Assembly (NCBI GenBank): GCA_935421135.1
Contig: OW285187.1
Span: forward strand, 2,728,001-2,792,000
Source: Bugulina stolonifera
Lineage: Eukaryota > Bryozoa > Gymnolaemata > Cheilostomatida > Bugulidae
DNA length: 64,000 nt
Direction: 5' to 3'
Below the pieces are notes generated by a model. It searched no databases and was not told where the DNA came from. It saw nothing but the letters and a program-made list of their open reading frames with translations. This document shows, one piece after another, positions 38,061-51,190 of this stretch; position 1 is the first letter of the stretch, and the number at the start of each line of letters is the position of its first letter. Made by a program: the position numbers and the translations under genes.

Positions 38061-40003
38061 CAGCCTTCAATATTTAAGGAACAACAGTATGTAGAGCTGT
38101 GACAACAACTGCAAAATTTGGACAAAAATATTATGTAAGAATAGTTATTTATTATACTGATTTTGACTTATGACATAACTCTTGTACGTGGGTCTGCATG
38201 TAAGAGGTGAAACCTTTTTCATTTCTATTTTGTCTAGACAAAGTAAAGCAGGGTTTGCTATCCTGTGTTTCAGACGCTTTGAGAAATTCTCTCTGCTAAT
38301 TGCTTGGGACTGTCTGGTTAATTAGGGAGCAAAATATTTCATAAGGCATAGAATATGCTAAGTGTTTGGTTGGTTTTTAGACTTGTCCTTTCATAGTGAC
38401 GGAGTGTTCCACTAGAAGGTCAATATACTAACTAATGTAACCATGCAACTGTAATACAAACATAGCAATAGAAGGATGCAAGACTTGTTGTGCAACACTT
38501 GACAATTTCAACACTTATACATAAATATTACTGGCAGTGCACCTACTAGTAATACAAACACGTCATTCTGTGGTACAGAAGGTGTGATTCTTTTGCTTTT
38601 CCAAAATATAACTTGGCAGCGGCATGATTCAGAGCGTTTCACTGCAACACGTGACGTGACGTGATATTCTTGCAATTATACATGTATTTATGTTTCTCAT
38701 TATTGTCATATTATATGTAATATTACACGGTATTGTCATATGATATTATATGTTCTTGTGTTGAGAAACACTATAGCTGTAGTCACAGCATGAGTAAAAC
38801 TATTTAATATTATAGAAATTATAAAGTTATGACACACTTAATTGACAGAATTATGTTTTATAATTGGTAGCATGTGTCCAGAGTATGAGTACATGGAATA
38901 CCCATGTAAGTAGGACTATATGAGTGCGTGTATGCTATCCTTTGTTACTGAGCATATGGATATTCTGTATATAATACAGTAAGTTATTAACACATTTTAC
39001 ATTACATAGTTTTATTTCAAATATTTGTCTAAACCATCTTCATATTATAATTGTATTATAAATAACATACATATACAATGTATGTATATGAACAATATTG
39101 CAGTACAGGATGCAAGCTCTAGTTTTGATAAATATGGAAGCAATATTTATATAGAGGCTGATAGATTATATTGTATATATTCCAATTTGGAAAACTAATT
39201 AATTCTTTGGAACAGAATATGTAATGTACAACAGTTTCATTGATATAGCATCAGGTTGCATGTACGAGTATGTATAATAAATGTCTGTGTCAATTTCTAA
39301 ACAGGAGTTATATGTGTGAATATATACAGTATAGTAGAAACTGTACAATACTATGTTTCATCAACAATAATACTTGTGATAGCTCGTACAAAAATTATAA
39401 CAAATATCACAAACTGAGTATGCTGCTTATAGGTTGCATAGTATTGGGCCAACAGTCTGGCATAATTACAGGTACATGTATATGCATGATAATATTATGT
39501 TATACTAATTATAATAATATAATATAAAAAGACTAGGGGGAATATTTGTGTACATATAAAACAATTGGAAATTCTAGTCTCAGATTTTTCATCTTGGAAT
39601 AAATAAATAAATTTAATGAGAAGTTTTCTATGATACGCTTACAGTTACAACTTACTTTAGTCCATCTTACTGATGTGCTTTGTGCACATGCACTGTAATA
39701 CTTTACTACAAAGTGTCTTGAATCAATGCTGACGCTAGCTTGTAGCTCAGGTGCAAAGTGTAAAGTTCAAATTCTACTGACAATGCAAAATAACGACAAA
39801 AAGCTGCATTCTCAATCAATGGTCAGTTGCTGTCGGCTCCAAAAATGAACTGAGAGTTATAAATAAAATACATTTATATTTTAGCCTAATTGCTATCATA
39901 CATTTTCTACTATATAATGCAGCAAAACAAACATATTATAAGTATTGCGTAAATGTGTAGGTCTATTATTAATTATTAGTAAATCATGAAAGTGTATTGT
40001 ATG
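38061..40003. other. Tail-to-tail gap between genes D and E
   Basis: 1.9 kb, very AT-rich, presumably both 3' UTRs. A weak tRNA-like box pair lies near 39730-39785. I see no exon. Confidence 0.55.
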
Positions 40004-43000
40004 CTAATGCAACTCCTTATTTGACTGTTTTGGAAATACATCGAGACAGATGAGCAAGCACAATCCACTGCCTACCAACAAGCAGGCTCCACCTACATAA
40101 AATGTTGCATCATAGCTTCCTGTGATGTCATATAGCTCTCCTAAAACAATATTGGTTGGTAGTTGAAGCATCATAATAATATTTTGTTACTGATTTTTGG
40201 TATTCCAGGTTTTGTTTTGCAGAAGTTACCAGTTGTGTAATTTAACAGCTGGCAGTAGCAACTTCAGTTTTGTGTAACCACTTTACATACAGAATAATTA
40301 GCCAAAGGTAAAAGGTCGGTAGCAAGAATCACTGTTTCTTGTAAGTAGTTAACCAAAATACTAGTATATACATGTAGGTAAAGAGAGGTGACCATGCTAC
40401 ACACTATAACTCTCACTCACCTGCCAGTGGGGGGCCAAATATGCAGGCTATTCCTCTCAACATAGACATAAATCCATAACCATTACTTAGCTTCTCCACC
40501 CCAACCAAGTCACATATTATAACAGGTGCAAAGGTAAGATAACCAGCTGAAAATAATATAAAAGTAATATAGTTTTATTACAATGAAATACGCGATTCAG
40601 CTGTTATATTGATATCGCGTATGATTTCATAACATGTCTTAAAGAAAACATTTGCTTCCTTCACAATGCAACAACTGAAATGCTTAATAAGAAGGAAGTT
40701 AGAGTAGAAAGACTCGTTACAAGGGTCCGTCTTCTAATTACACAAAGTCTAACAGACCTGCAGTAAATCCATACAGAGCAGTCAGCACAGACAGGTAGGT
40801 AAAACTAGTGCAGAAGGGGATGGAGATCTGTACCACTGCTGCTATAACCAGACTAATATTGCTGACTAGTAGTACTGATAGCTGAGGTACCATCGACAGG
40901 ACCAGCCCCATCAGGATACGTCCCACAGTGTTACTCAACCCTGCAATTAGTCCACGTTTTCTGTTGTAAAGGGCAGTACAGTATGAGCATCGACAGTTGA
41001 GAGCCGAATAAATCTTATAAATGGAAGAAGTACCATTAGTTAGTAATCAAATAGGAATGCAGACGAACCTAATATAGAGAGAAGCATTGAGGCCTTCTCA
41101 GCCTCTATGCCCAACCTAGAGCCTCTGTCTGGTAGATACATGTAAGGAATGAGGTAGCCAGTCATACAGAACATGTATCCTACAGTCAACAGGAGAATGC
41201 CTTTATTCTTCACAATGGCAGGGTCTGCCATGTCCCTTATAATATCTGCTACGGGTTCCGGCAGCTTGTCTAAGCATGCTAGCTTCTTCGAGCAGTCCTG
41301 GAATCGTTAGCATGTTATAGATTAAACCTCAAGCTGGAATGCGGAGAACCCACAAATCCTGATAGACATGAAAGTGCTAGTACAAATTACCTGTGAAACT
41401 GCTGTGCTGCTATTTTTACTGGAACTGTCACTGCTGCTATCACAGTTATTCAGGTGAGAGGAGATGTTTTGTTGAGATCTGAGGCTATATACGGAGCCAT
41501 TAAGAAAGATGTCTCTCTTTAACAGAAACTGCCTTTTTCTAGAGTCTGCTTCTTGGTAGGAAGGTACAGCAAAGGTGCTGACATGCAGCTTGGCTGTGTG
41601 CTCACGAACCGGGTGCTCATGCAGTACTCCAGCTGATTGAACGATGCCTCTGCAGAAATACCCAATAGAAATACATGTAACTTTGCATATTTACATGAGC
41701 GTGTTCTTCTTACAAAGAGGTGACTAAAATTTTCAAACATTTTGTATGATAGATGAATAGTTGTATAGTTGTACGCACAATACCTTTCTCTCTCTACAAA
41801 GATGCTGAGAAATCTGCTATCTTCCAAGTCCTTTCCTGAATCGGCAGATTCCACTGATTCAACAGATGCGGAACGTCTTGCTATTCTTCTCCTTCTAGTC
41901 AAAGGGCGTATAAGAGATGACAGAACGCAGCATTGAAGCACCAAGCAAGCTGAAATAATATGAGAAATATCATGCGCACATGCCATTATGGTAATTTATA
42001 CACTTATGCAACGTATTATGATATCCACAGATACATTGTAGTTTATTTGATCGTAAACTGTTCTCAAATATAAAACCTTATCTGATACTGTACGCTTTGA
42101 AAGCACCATAACCACTTTTAAGAAGTGATAGAAACTACTTGTTGCATACCAAATATATAATGAGTGTTTTTCCAGTCAAAATGGTTAAGAAGATATCGTG
42201 TTAATGGAGAGAACACAAAGGCTCCAAACCCCCCTCCTGAGATGACTATTCCACAGGCTATGGGTCTCTTCTTCTCAAAGTACAATCCGACGCTTACTGT
42301 GCTCATCAGATAGAGGAGTCCAAAGGAGAAACCTGAATAGAAACTATATTATAATAAATTATAGTGCAATTGTTTTCTGTATGAGAACGGTGTACCATTT
42401 ATTGGAAGCGTAATCAAAAGAAGAATTAAGTAGACTATAGCATGTGTTTTGTATTAGACATATCCACACGTCATGTATCATAGATAAATTCAAGGAAAAA
42501 TGTTAATGTAAAAATTTTTGTGAGTTAGTCAAAGCAAATAAGCTGCTACTAGGTACGAGCTGCATCATTCTCAATGTAATTAGCTAATACCTGGTCCACA
42601 TAAACACAAGTTTTGAAGTGACATTTTGCAATATTGCTGACCATACTATGGCTGACATAGCAAGCATTCATTCACGCCTTGCCATTTGCCACAAACTTTG
42701 CTAAAAAGCTGTGGACCAGACATCAGTATATTTGAATTTAATTGGATTTATCTCCACTCTTCTGCCCACCTACCTCCCATGAAACCATAGACGACAATAA
42801 ACATGGCTATGCTACCAGTGAAGGTACTCAGCACCAGTGATAGGGCAAACATGATCCCTCCCGCAACCCCTACTGCTCTACAGCCATACCGGTTGACCAA
42901 CGCACCAATCAGAGAACCTGATACAAAGGTTTATGCAAAGTTAGTGTTTTACCACCGAACAAATATGTGTTCTATTAACATTGTTCCACCACAGAGCACC

Positions 43001-44590
43001 TATGACATTTATGATTAGGTTAGCGTACGATCTTCACTCAAATGTAAGTTTTACAGTTGTTGCAGCAAACATAATTATCGGAAAAACAAGTTATGCTTTT
43101 CTCAAAATAACAATATTACATTAATTTGTAAAACAAAAATGTTGATAGTGTGACTGATAGCTAAGCTAAGCTAAACGTTTTCATTGTCCCCTCTCTTAGA
43201 GAGATATTATACTACATGTAGTATTATATGCATGCATGTTATTCATGTTTGTGGTAAACACAGCTTACCCATGACTGCTGAGAATCCATTCAATATGGAA
43301 GCGGCTCGGTTAGCGCTGCCAATGCTGCACTGGAAATGCGAACTGTATTCGGACAAGAAAAGTGCAAAGCAGTAGTTTATTCCATCAGCTATGCAAGTAG
43401 TAAAGAAGGCTGCTAAACAGACCACCCAACCCCATCCACCATCAGGAGGAGGTAGAATATAGTCTTCGTATTCCTCTAGAACAGTGAAGATGACTAGTCA
43501 ACATGGAATACACGGTAGTGTGGATTGTATGGTCGTATGATTGTATAGTCGCATGGATTGTATGGTCGTATGGATTGTATAGTCGTATGATTGTATAGTC
43601 GTATGGATTGTATAGTCGTATGGATTGTATAGTCGTATGATTGTATGGTCGTATGATTGTATGGTTGTATGGATTGCATAGTCGTATGATTGTATGGTTG
43701 TATGGATTGCATAGTCGTATGACTGTATGGTCGTATGATTGTATAGTCGTATGATTGTATGGTCGTATGATTGTATGGTCGTATGGATTGTATAGTCGTA
43801 TGATTGTATAGTCGTATGATTGTATGGTCGTATGATTGTATGGTCGTATGATTGTATAGTCGTATGATTGTATGGTCGCATGGATTGTATGGTCGTATGA
43901 TTGTATGGTCGTATGGATTGTATAGTCGTATGGATTGTATAGTCGTATGGATTGTATGGTCGTATGGATTGTATAGTCGTATGATTGTATAGTCGTATGA
44001 TTGTATGGTCGTATGGATTGTATAGTCGTATGATTGTATAGTCGTATGATTGTATGGTCGTATGGATTGTATGGTCGTATGATTGTATGGTCGTATGATT
44101 GTATAGTCGTATGGTTGTATGGTTGTATGGATTGCATAGTCGTATGATTGTATGGTTGTATGGATTGCATAGTCGTATGACTGTATGGTCGTATGATTGT
44201 ATAGTCGTATGATTGTATGGTCGTATGATTGTATAGTCGTATGATTGTATGGTCGTATAGATTGTATAGTCGTATGATTGTATGGTCGTATGATTGTATA
44301 GTCGTATGATTGTATAGTCGTATGATTGTATGACTGTGTGGATTGTATTCTAATTATTCCACCTTTACTAGAATTTACTAGTAGAGTTGACAAGGTAGTG
44401 CCTTCACCACAACGAGCAGAAAACTCCTACCTGACTGAACGGAGGAGTTTTCAGTAGATGGAATGCTATCACTCTGTAGTAGTCTATCAGAAGGTTTGCA
44501 ATTGATTACTTCATCTTTTATTCTTCTGGAATATTCTCTGCAGTTAGTGTAGAGCTCATTGGTGCCCATCTCAGTCTGTGTACACTCCAT
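40004..44590 (-). CDS. Gene E: MCT/SLC16-like transporter, complete
   Basis: Putative 12-TM carrier of about 597 residues. Exons: 44590-44431, 43475-43269, 42917-42774, 42332-42150, 41949-41784, 41649-41391, 41297-41069, 40940-40758, 40546-40421, 40140-40004 (stop TAG). Phases agree at every junction. PDGGWGW is at 64-70; YFEKKRPIACG is at TM5; TM6 is followed by a basic run (RPLTRRRRIARR) typical of a positive-inside cytoplasmic loop. The loop motif has drifted: FLLKRDIFLNGSV stands where C and D have RRPMYxKDxFYSGS. SNTVGRILMG opens TM9. Intron 1 is taken up by an 850-bp AT-rich satellite. A 5'-UTR acceptor (ACCATAG, 16 bp before the ATG) suggests a further non-coding exon upstream. It is as complete as its relatives, with no disabling change seen. 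Confidence 0.92.
43505..44345. repeat. 16/17-bp satellite filling intron 1 of gene E
   Basis: About 840 bp of GTATGATTGTATGGTC and GTATGGATTGTATAGTC units with higher-order shuffling. Minus-strand open frames of up to 299 codons (Tyr-Asn-His-Thr-Thr-Ile-Gln repeats) are artefacts. Confidence 0.95.
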
Positions 44591-45017
44591 TGTAGAACAC
44601 AGCCTATGGTTGAACAAATACAATGAAGAGATCATTACTCTGAATGAACAAGATTATTTCACACAAACCTACTGACCTTTGATTGTATAACGTAGGTGGA
44701 GTCACATGTCTTCCAACTTTCATTCATAAATCTTTTATTCTTTTGTAGTTTTGCTGTGCAAATGCACAATGGTAAAAAAGACAACATCAAGTAGTCAACA
44801 CATTATTATCAAATTATGTTCATTAAACTACGTGACGTTCTGATCTATCTCATGCTTACTGAACTACATGTTTACCTACTAATTGAGGAAATGTGTACGT
44901 GCACATGGCAGCTCGTACCTTTCCATGTAAACAGACAATTATTTGAATGATGAAAATATCCACACAATAAACATTGTTTTATCCATTCTGTAGTGCAGTT
45001 TCTAGGTAATACGATTA

Positions 45018-45335
45018 TATAATGATACAGTAGTATGGTAATACAGTAACACGGCAATACTGTACTGTTTTATAATGATACAGTAGTATGGTAATACAGT
45101 AACACGGCAATACTGTACTGTTTTATAATGATACAGTAGTATGGTAATACAGTAACACGGCAATACTGTACTGTTTTATAATGATACAGTAGTATGGTAA
45201 CACAGTAACACGGCAATACTGTACTGTTTTATAATGATACAGTAGTATGGTAATACAGTAACACGGCAATACTGTACTGTTTTATAATGATACAGTAGTA
45301 TGGTAACACAGTAACACGGTAATACTGTACTGCGC
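45018..45335. repeat. 53-bp minisatellite upstream of gene E
   Basis: Six copies starting at 45018, 45071, 45124, 45177, 45230 and 45283, unit beginning TATAATGATACAGTAGTATG. It lies 430 bp upstream of the gene E start codon. Confidence 0.95.
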
Positions 45336-45777
45336 TACGTTAGAGATAGCGCTTCATTTTTCAAAAAGCGTAAAAGCAAGAGACTGAATGTAAATTCATA
45401 TCAAAGCACATGGAACAACATCAAACACAGAGTTGTAGCAGAGTACACATGCACCCAAACCATACATTCACATGTACAGTGTAGATCTACCTACACCTTA
45501 TATATACAATTACAGGGCATATAAAACGCGCTGTAATTGGACTAAAGATAAACACAGTTTAAGCTGTGGGAAATAAAATGAAACAGAAATACTAAACCAG
45601 CATAATGCTGCAATATTATACTACACGGTATGGTGAGAGTTGTCCTATCATGGTGTTACTAATTTTTGTTGGTTCTACGTGCTGAAAACAACATAGTGTC
45701 AACAACTAGACAGCATCCATGATATAAAACGTGAATGATGTAACGGACATTGAGGGGAGAAATTACAGTGATATAGT

Positions 45778-46005
45778 GACCACTAATAGTATGTAAAGTG
45801 ACCAATGCAGTATACAAAGTGACCAATAAATATAGCATATAAAGTGACCAATATAGCATATAAAGTGACCAATATAGCATATAAAGTGACCAATATAGCA
45901 TATAAAGTGATCAATATAGCATATAAAGTGACCAATATAGCATATAAAATGACCAATATAGCATATAAAGTGACCAATATAGTATATAAAGTGACCAATG
46001 CAGTA
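45778..46005. repeat. 21-bp minisatellite upstream of gene E
   Basis: About ten copies of AAAGTGACCAATATAGCATAT. Confidence 0.92.
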
Positions 46006-47598
46006 TTTTAAGTCACAACTACATTGAGGTGGGCATCACAGCTCAGAAAATACTGCTGCTTTCCTGGACTAATCACAGATTTATATGCATTTAGCATGCG
46101 TATGCATTTAGCAGGTTTTGTATAACTACAGGTACTGCAGGTATGTATTTTTCAATATACTAGTATCTATACATACAAGTATATCAGTTAGAAATGAATA
46201 AAATGAAATATAACATTGCAGCAAAGTTTAACTACTATTGCAGATGAAGAACTTTGTTGCATTGTATTATACCACTCCAATGTAGGCACATCAGTGTAAA
46301 TTTATATGCACACAGAAAATTTGATTTTTCAACCCGGCTTGTATGTTTCACCAGGTACGAGATAATTTATGAAAATACGGTTTGCTAAAACCCTAGAACG
46401 CTTTACAACAGGGAGTACATACCTGTTATCCTATTCGCTCGAATGTTCACAGCTTGAAAGAAAGATGCATTACAAATATTATCAAAATCTATTTTATAAA
46501 ATCTGGAATGAATTAGAATCATGTCACTAAATTAATTGACATGCACACACTTGCTTAAGCTCTTCAGTGTTTGTGCATACACATTGTAAGTCTATATAAC
46601 ATAAATAATACAATACTATTATAATATACTGCATCTTGTTGCATAGAATATTCACATAGACAATTTGCTGCATTGACTTTTCTATGATTCCGAAACTCAT
46701 TCTAAAAGATGTACTCAAATAAAAGCAGCAGACTAGATTTTACTAGAGATTACATTGTATCTTGTATAATCCACACGTAAAGCTGGTAAGGTAAAGGAAT
46801 AACACAATTGTTTCTCCGGAAAGGCTGATAATGTGTGCACTGAATCAGTTTTATGAATGGAAATGAAAAGGGGAACTAACACACCCGGCTTACTATCATG
46901 GATTGTACACAGGCAAAATTTTGTTAGGAAGGAGCAAGTTCCCTGGCCAAAATACAGGGAAATCTTGCAGTTGGTTGCTAACTGTTGAATGGGTAGGGAG
47001 TTTGGTGAACATGCCTTGGTGATTTGACAGCTTCTGTACCAGAGTTCGACAATAGCTGGCATAATGCTAATGCAATTGTCTTTCGGAGAATTTGAGATAA
47101 CATAGCATATTAAACTCATGTAGCTGACAACCCCCACTATAATATTCTAGTAACAATGAGCTCATTAGTGTCATATTACAAAGTTTCCTTGAAGAGTTTA
47201 AGAAGATATTTTAGTATCAAGTAGCAAAGTAGCACAGTTCACACAAGTTCATACTATCTCCATATGCACTTATATACACAGTAACTCTGTATAACTCACT
47301 TATATGCACTCTTCATAATATTATAACATTCATGAATCACAAGTGATATGTCTTAAATGCTGCCCTAATTTCTATATATAGTCCTCCACTCCACCGGATC
47401 CACATGTCCACCAGTGGAGCCATTAACCTCAGCAAAAGTGGCTACAGTGTGCGCTGCAGAGCATCAAGTGTTTGTTTATGAGCCATAGAGTGCACATGTT
47501 TACACATTGAAAATGTCTTGGTTTACGGACGCACAGTATCCTCAACTTTACAATTTAATTGTGTTAAATTCTTAGTAGATCACCTAATGCGGGTGGGT

Positions 47599-49280
47599 AA
47601 CCAGCGTACCAGCGATCAGAGGTCCAACTACAGCTGTAAGACTTCTTACTAGACAGGTTATCTAGACCTACCAGATTGCAGACTATACCTTGTGCCAGTG
47701 TGACAAACGAAACTACAAGGTACAATATTCAGTTCTCAGCTTCGAAAATATATTCAAACGATGCATGGTAAGAGTTGTCTTACCATGTACGCTAAAATAA
47801 ATTAACTTTCTAGCCCAATAACAAGTACTAGCAGAGTTCTATTATTTTGGAAAAAGCACACAGGAATAATTGTTGATGTTGTGTATATCAATTACTGTTT
47901 AGATTCCACTCTAGAGTGCATGAAAATTTGAATCATTTGCAAACACTAATCAATCAATCAATTGCAACCCACACAAATTATTCCTATCACATGGTTGATA
48001 AAACTTTGTGTGTGCTTGTAAAATATATTAGCATTAAACATGGAGTTTTAAGAATTTTCCCCAAAATCTACAGTTTGATGAAAGCCTACTGTTAGAAGTG
48101 GAATCATAAGTAACTCCAGTAATGGCTACAATTAATGAGAGAGTAAGAGAGAGAAAGTTCTAAATATTATCAGTAGCTTGCTGGTGCTCATAGAGAGGGG
48201 GTTTGGGGAGTTGGGGGGGGGAGGGTTAGTAGAGATCTTAGGTCAAGGGTTTATATTAGCTCAATGAAATATATGTTTAATATAATACAATACAGTTTAG
48301 TTTGTCAGCCTATATTATTATATACATGTAACTCATCACTGTAAGCTCATAAATTGACGTCATTGCTATTTTTAATGGCGGCCAGAAATTTTATACACCA
48401 GGAAGAGTTGAGTGTTCACTGGTAGCCAACTAATAAGTGCAGACAACTCCCGTGAACTGAAGTGGAACGCAACAATGAATTGGCATTGAGTTAAACAGTC
48501 ACCTGGATGTTGATTCTAATTCAGTCCAATCTGACTGCTTAGAATGATTTTCACTCTGATTTTGATGGACGAAATCATCAGCAACATGTTCACATTGTGT
48601 TGTTGCATCCATGTCTGGTGCAGCTTGACCTTTGACCTATTTAAACTACTTACGTAGCTGTCTACCCTTGAGTGGTCTCACTAGTGACAAGAATACACAT
48701 CCTTGTAGAATCACAACAGTGCCGGTAAATTTACTACTACAAATTAATTATACTAATGGCAATCGTGTTTGAATCCAATGGTAGGTATAAAATTCTTTAA
48801 GCCTCTTTCAGTCAGTTGAACTTCTGCCTATTTTCAGGAATAGTTTTAATTATCTCTCCATGACAGTAATAGCTCCATAACAACTTACAGAACAGAGTGT
48901 ACATGTGCAAAGTACTACACTTGGGTAAAATGCATATGTGGAAATGTATTAATCAAGAAAATAACAATCATGTGTTCCTCCAGTCGTAATGCGACAGCAT
49001 GAATGATCTGACGGGTGCAAGAGTGGACGTCCCCACTCCTGAACCACACACAACGATTCCGGTGGCCAATGATCGTTTTTTCTTAAAATTAAGTCCAGCT
49101 ACTGCTATTCCGGGTAAATGCACCAACCCAATACCTAGAAACGGACAGTAAAGAAGTATTGCAGACTTTGGCAATTGTCATCTCTTTATCAACATGAGAA
49201 TGAGAAGATAACTCAGCTATAAACTTACCCCCAATGACTCCGCAGATCATCTGAAAGACAACAGGCTAAGGAATGCGTAC
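47599..49280 (-). pseudogene. Pseudogene H: broken MCT copy of the F/G type
   Basis: Relic of a transporter gene lying between E and F. Recognisable pieces, in order: the end of the TM3-type exon near 49260-49230 (FQMICGVIGG), the TM4-5 exon at 49134-48968 (LNFKKKRSLATG to YDWRNT), the TM6 and loop exon at about 48720-48503 (LQGCVFLSLVRPLKGR), and the TM11 exon at about 47720-47599 (IVCNLVGLDNL). Damage seen directly: loss of the exon 4 tail and donor, giving a stop after YDWRNT; two in-frame TAG codons in exon 5; the CAG acceptor of exon 5 changed to GCA; and a deletion of about 28 bp in the TM11 exon that shifts frame. The N-terminal exons, the TM7-8 and TM9-10 exons and the last exon were not found. 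It is closest to F by eye, so it is probably a failed tandem duplicate. Confidence 0.85.
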
Positions 49281-49554
49281 ACTGTACCAAGATGCAAGCA
49301 CATGCATAATATAGCTATTTATTATCTGTATGTATCACTAGAAGTTATAAGTTGTTAGAAATACAATAGTGAAAGCTAATGTTCATATTACACATTTTGT
49401 ACTTTATTGAGTTAACTAGATCTAAAAAGTGCATCTGGCATAATGTTATGTCAATGGAATAGACATACAGACAATTGCACACATATGTTCTCTATTACAT
49501 GCAATTTAATATAACAGCATGAAAATTACATTTGTAGATCATATATCCATTACA

Positions 49555-50237
49555 TCCAATAGTGTGTAGCATTACTATACAGAGAGTGCACAACTCCTGC
49601 CAAAATAATAGCCAATAGTGTGTAGTATCCTTATAAAGATCACACAACCCCTGTCTACATATTACCAAGAGTGTGCAGTAACATTATAGAGAGTACACAA
49701 CTTCTGTCTACATATTGCCAATAGTGTGTAGTATTGCTGTAGAGGGTACACAACTCCCGTCTACATATTGCCAATAGTGTGTAGTATTGCTGTAGAGGGT
49801 ACACAACTCCCGTCTACATATTGCCAATAGTGTGTAGTATTGCTGTAGAGGGTACACAACTCCCGTCTACATATTGCCAATAGTGTGTAGTATTGCTGTA
49901 GAGGGTACACAACTCCCGTCCACATATTGCCAATAGTGTGTAGTATTGCTGTAGAGAGTACACAACTCCCGTCTACATATTGCCAATAGTGTGTAGTATT
50001 GCTGTAGAGGGTACACAACTCCTGTCTACATATTGCCAATAGTGTGTAGTATTGCTGTAGAGGGTACACAACTCCCGTCTACATATTGCTAATAGTGTGT
50101 AGTATTGCTGTAGAGGGTACACAACTCCCGTCTACATATTGCCAATAGTGTGTAGTATTGCTGTAGAGGGTACACAACTCCCGTCTACATATTGCCAATA
50201 GTGTGTAGTATTGCTGTAGAGCGTACACAACTCCTGT
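49555..50237. repeat. 53-bp minisatellite between H and the LINE
   Basis: About thirteen copies of a unit starting GTACACAACTCCCGTCTACA, fairly degenerate at the left end and nearly identical to the right. Open frames here are artefacts. Confidence 0.95.
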
Positions 50238-50325
50238 ATGATTACATGTGCGTGTACATTGTAACAAATAGTGGGAACAAGATTAGCTTCGGGTCAAGAT
50301 AAATATTTGCAAATTTTTATATACA

Positions 50326-50861
50326 TCATCATAGTAGTCTGTCGGTTCGACAATGACTGTCTTCACTTTGGTCTGATCAACTGTCTCCAACCGTCTCTAT
50401 CTTTGGCTTTTCTCTGCCAACCAGTTCTGTCCATGTCCAGCTTCTTCATGTTTCTTTTCACAGTATCTTTGAATCGCAACCTTGGACGTCCTTGGTTCCG
50501 CTTTCCTTCACTGAGTTGAGAGTAAAGAAGCTGTCTGGGTAGGCGCTCATACTCCATTCTCTCCACATGACCAAGCCATCTTAGATTCATTTGTATCAGA
50601 ATAGATTTGAGTGGTGGTATACCTGCCCTCTTCAATACCTCATCATTGGTGATCTTATCCATCCATGAGATACCCATTATAAATCAGAGATGCCGCATCA
50701 CATATGCTTGCAGCTTGTCTGCTTGCACACTGTACACGGTCCACGTCTCCGCACCATACAAAAGAGCAGCCAACACGGTTGCTCGATAAACCTGACACTT
50801 CACTTTGATTGGTACATGGTGATTATTCCAGAGTCTTGTTCTCAAGTTTCCAAACACTGCA
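50326..50861 (-). mobile_element. 5'-truncated LINE (reverse transcriptase 3' end)
   Basis: Minus-strand reading gives the C-terminal 170 to 180 residues of a non-LTR retrotransposon polyprotein (AALLYGAETWTVYSVQADKL, then MNLRWLGHVERM and GRPRLRFKDTVKRNMKKLD), ending with a stop near 50363. One in-frame TGA interrupts it between RHL and FIMGISW. The insert is bracketed by an exact 16-bp duplication (50310-50325 and 50862-50877) and its 3' end has a short ATGATGATG tail, so it entered by target-primed reverse transcription and was truncated at the 5' end. The clade is uncertain (RTE- or Jockey-like by memory of the motifs). It lies between pseudogene H and gene F. Confidence 0.88.
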
Positions 50862-51190
50862 CAAATTTTTATATACAGGAATATAATAATTAATATATGC
50901 AATATATGCTACACAGTAGTCTTGCATACATAACCTACAGTACTTGCATGACGTATATGAATGCATAAATATTTATGCAAAGAACATTATTAAAATAATG
51001 TTACCCAAAAAGGTACGACTCTCATTATCCGTGATTTTAATATTTGGTGAAATTGGAAACAGGATTTCCTGTATATGAAGAGGAACTTTAGTTTCCTCAT
51101 TCATCTCTCACCATATCAAACAATATAGTTACAATGTACAATGTACAATGTACATGTTCTATAAGTTGGGAAGGAAGTAGGTAATCTCTA

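Larger units (their letters stand above)
44591..47598. other. Region upstream of gene E
   Basis: 3 kb holding two minisatellites and otherwise unremarkable AT-rich DNA. A 134-codon minus-strand open frame at 47137-46733 has no recognisable domain and no neighbouring exons, and I do not call it a gene. Confidence 0.5.

Noticed and set aside
39725..39790. tRNA-like box pair
   Set aside because: The A- and B-box-like words are too close together and no cloverleaf forms.
43442..44393. Long minus-strand open frames (up to 299 codons)
   Set aside because: They are produced by the 16/17-bp satellite in gene E intron 1; low-complexity Tyr/Asn/His/Thr/Ile/Gln repeats with no start context or splice support.
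46733..47137. 134-codon minus-strand open frame
   Set aside because: No recognisable domain, no splice-linked neighbours; compatible with chance.
47380..47470. Possible last exon of pseudogene H
   Set aside because: Translation in all frames shows no likeness to the TM12 exons of F or G.
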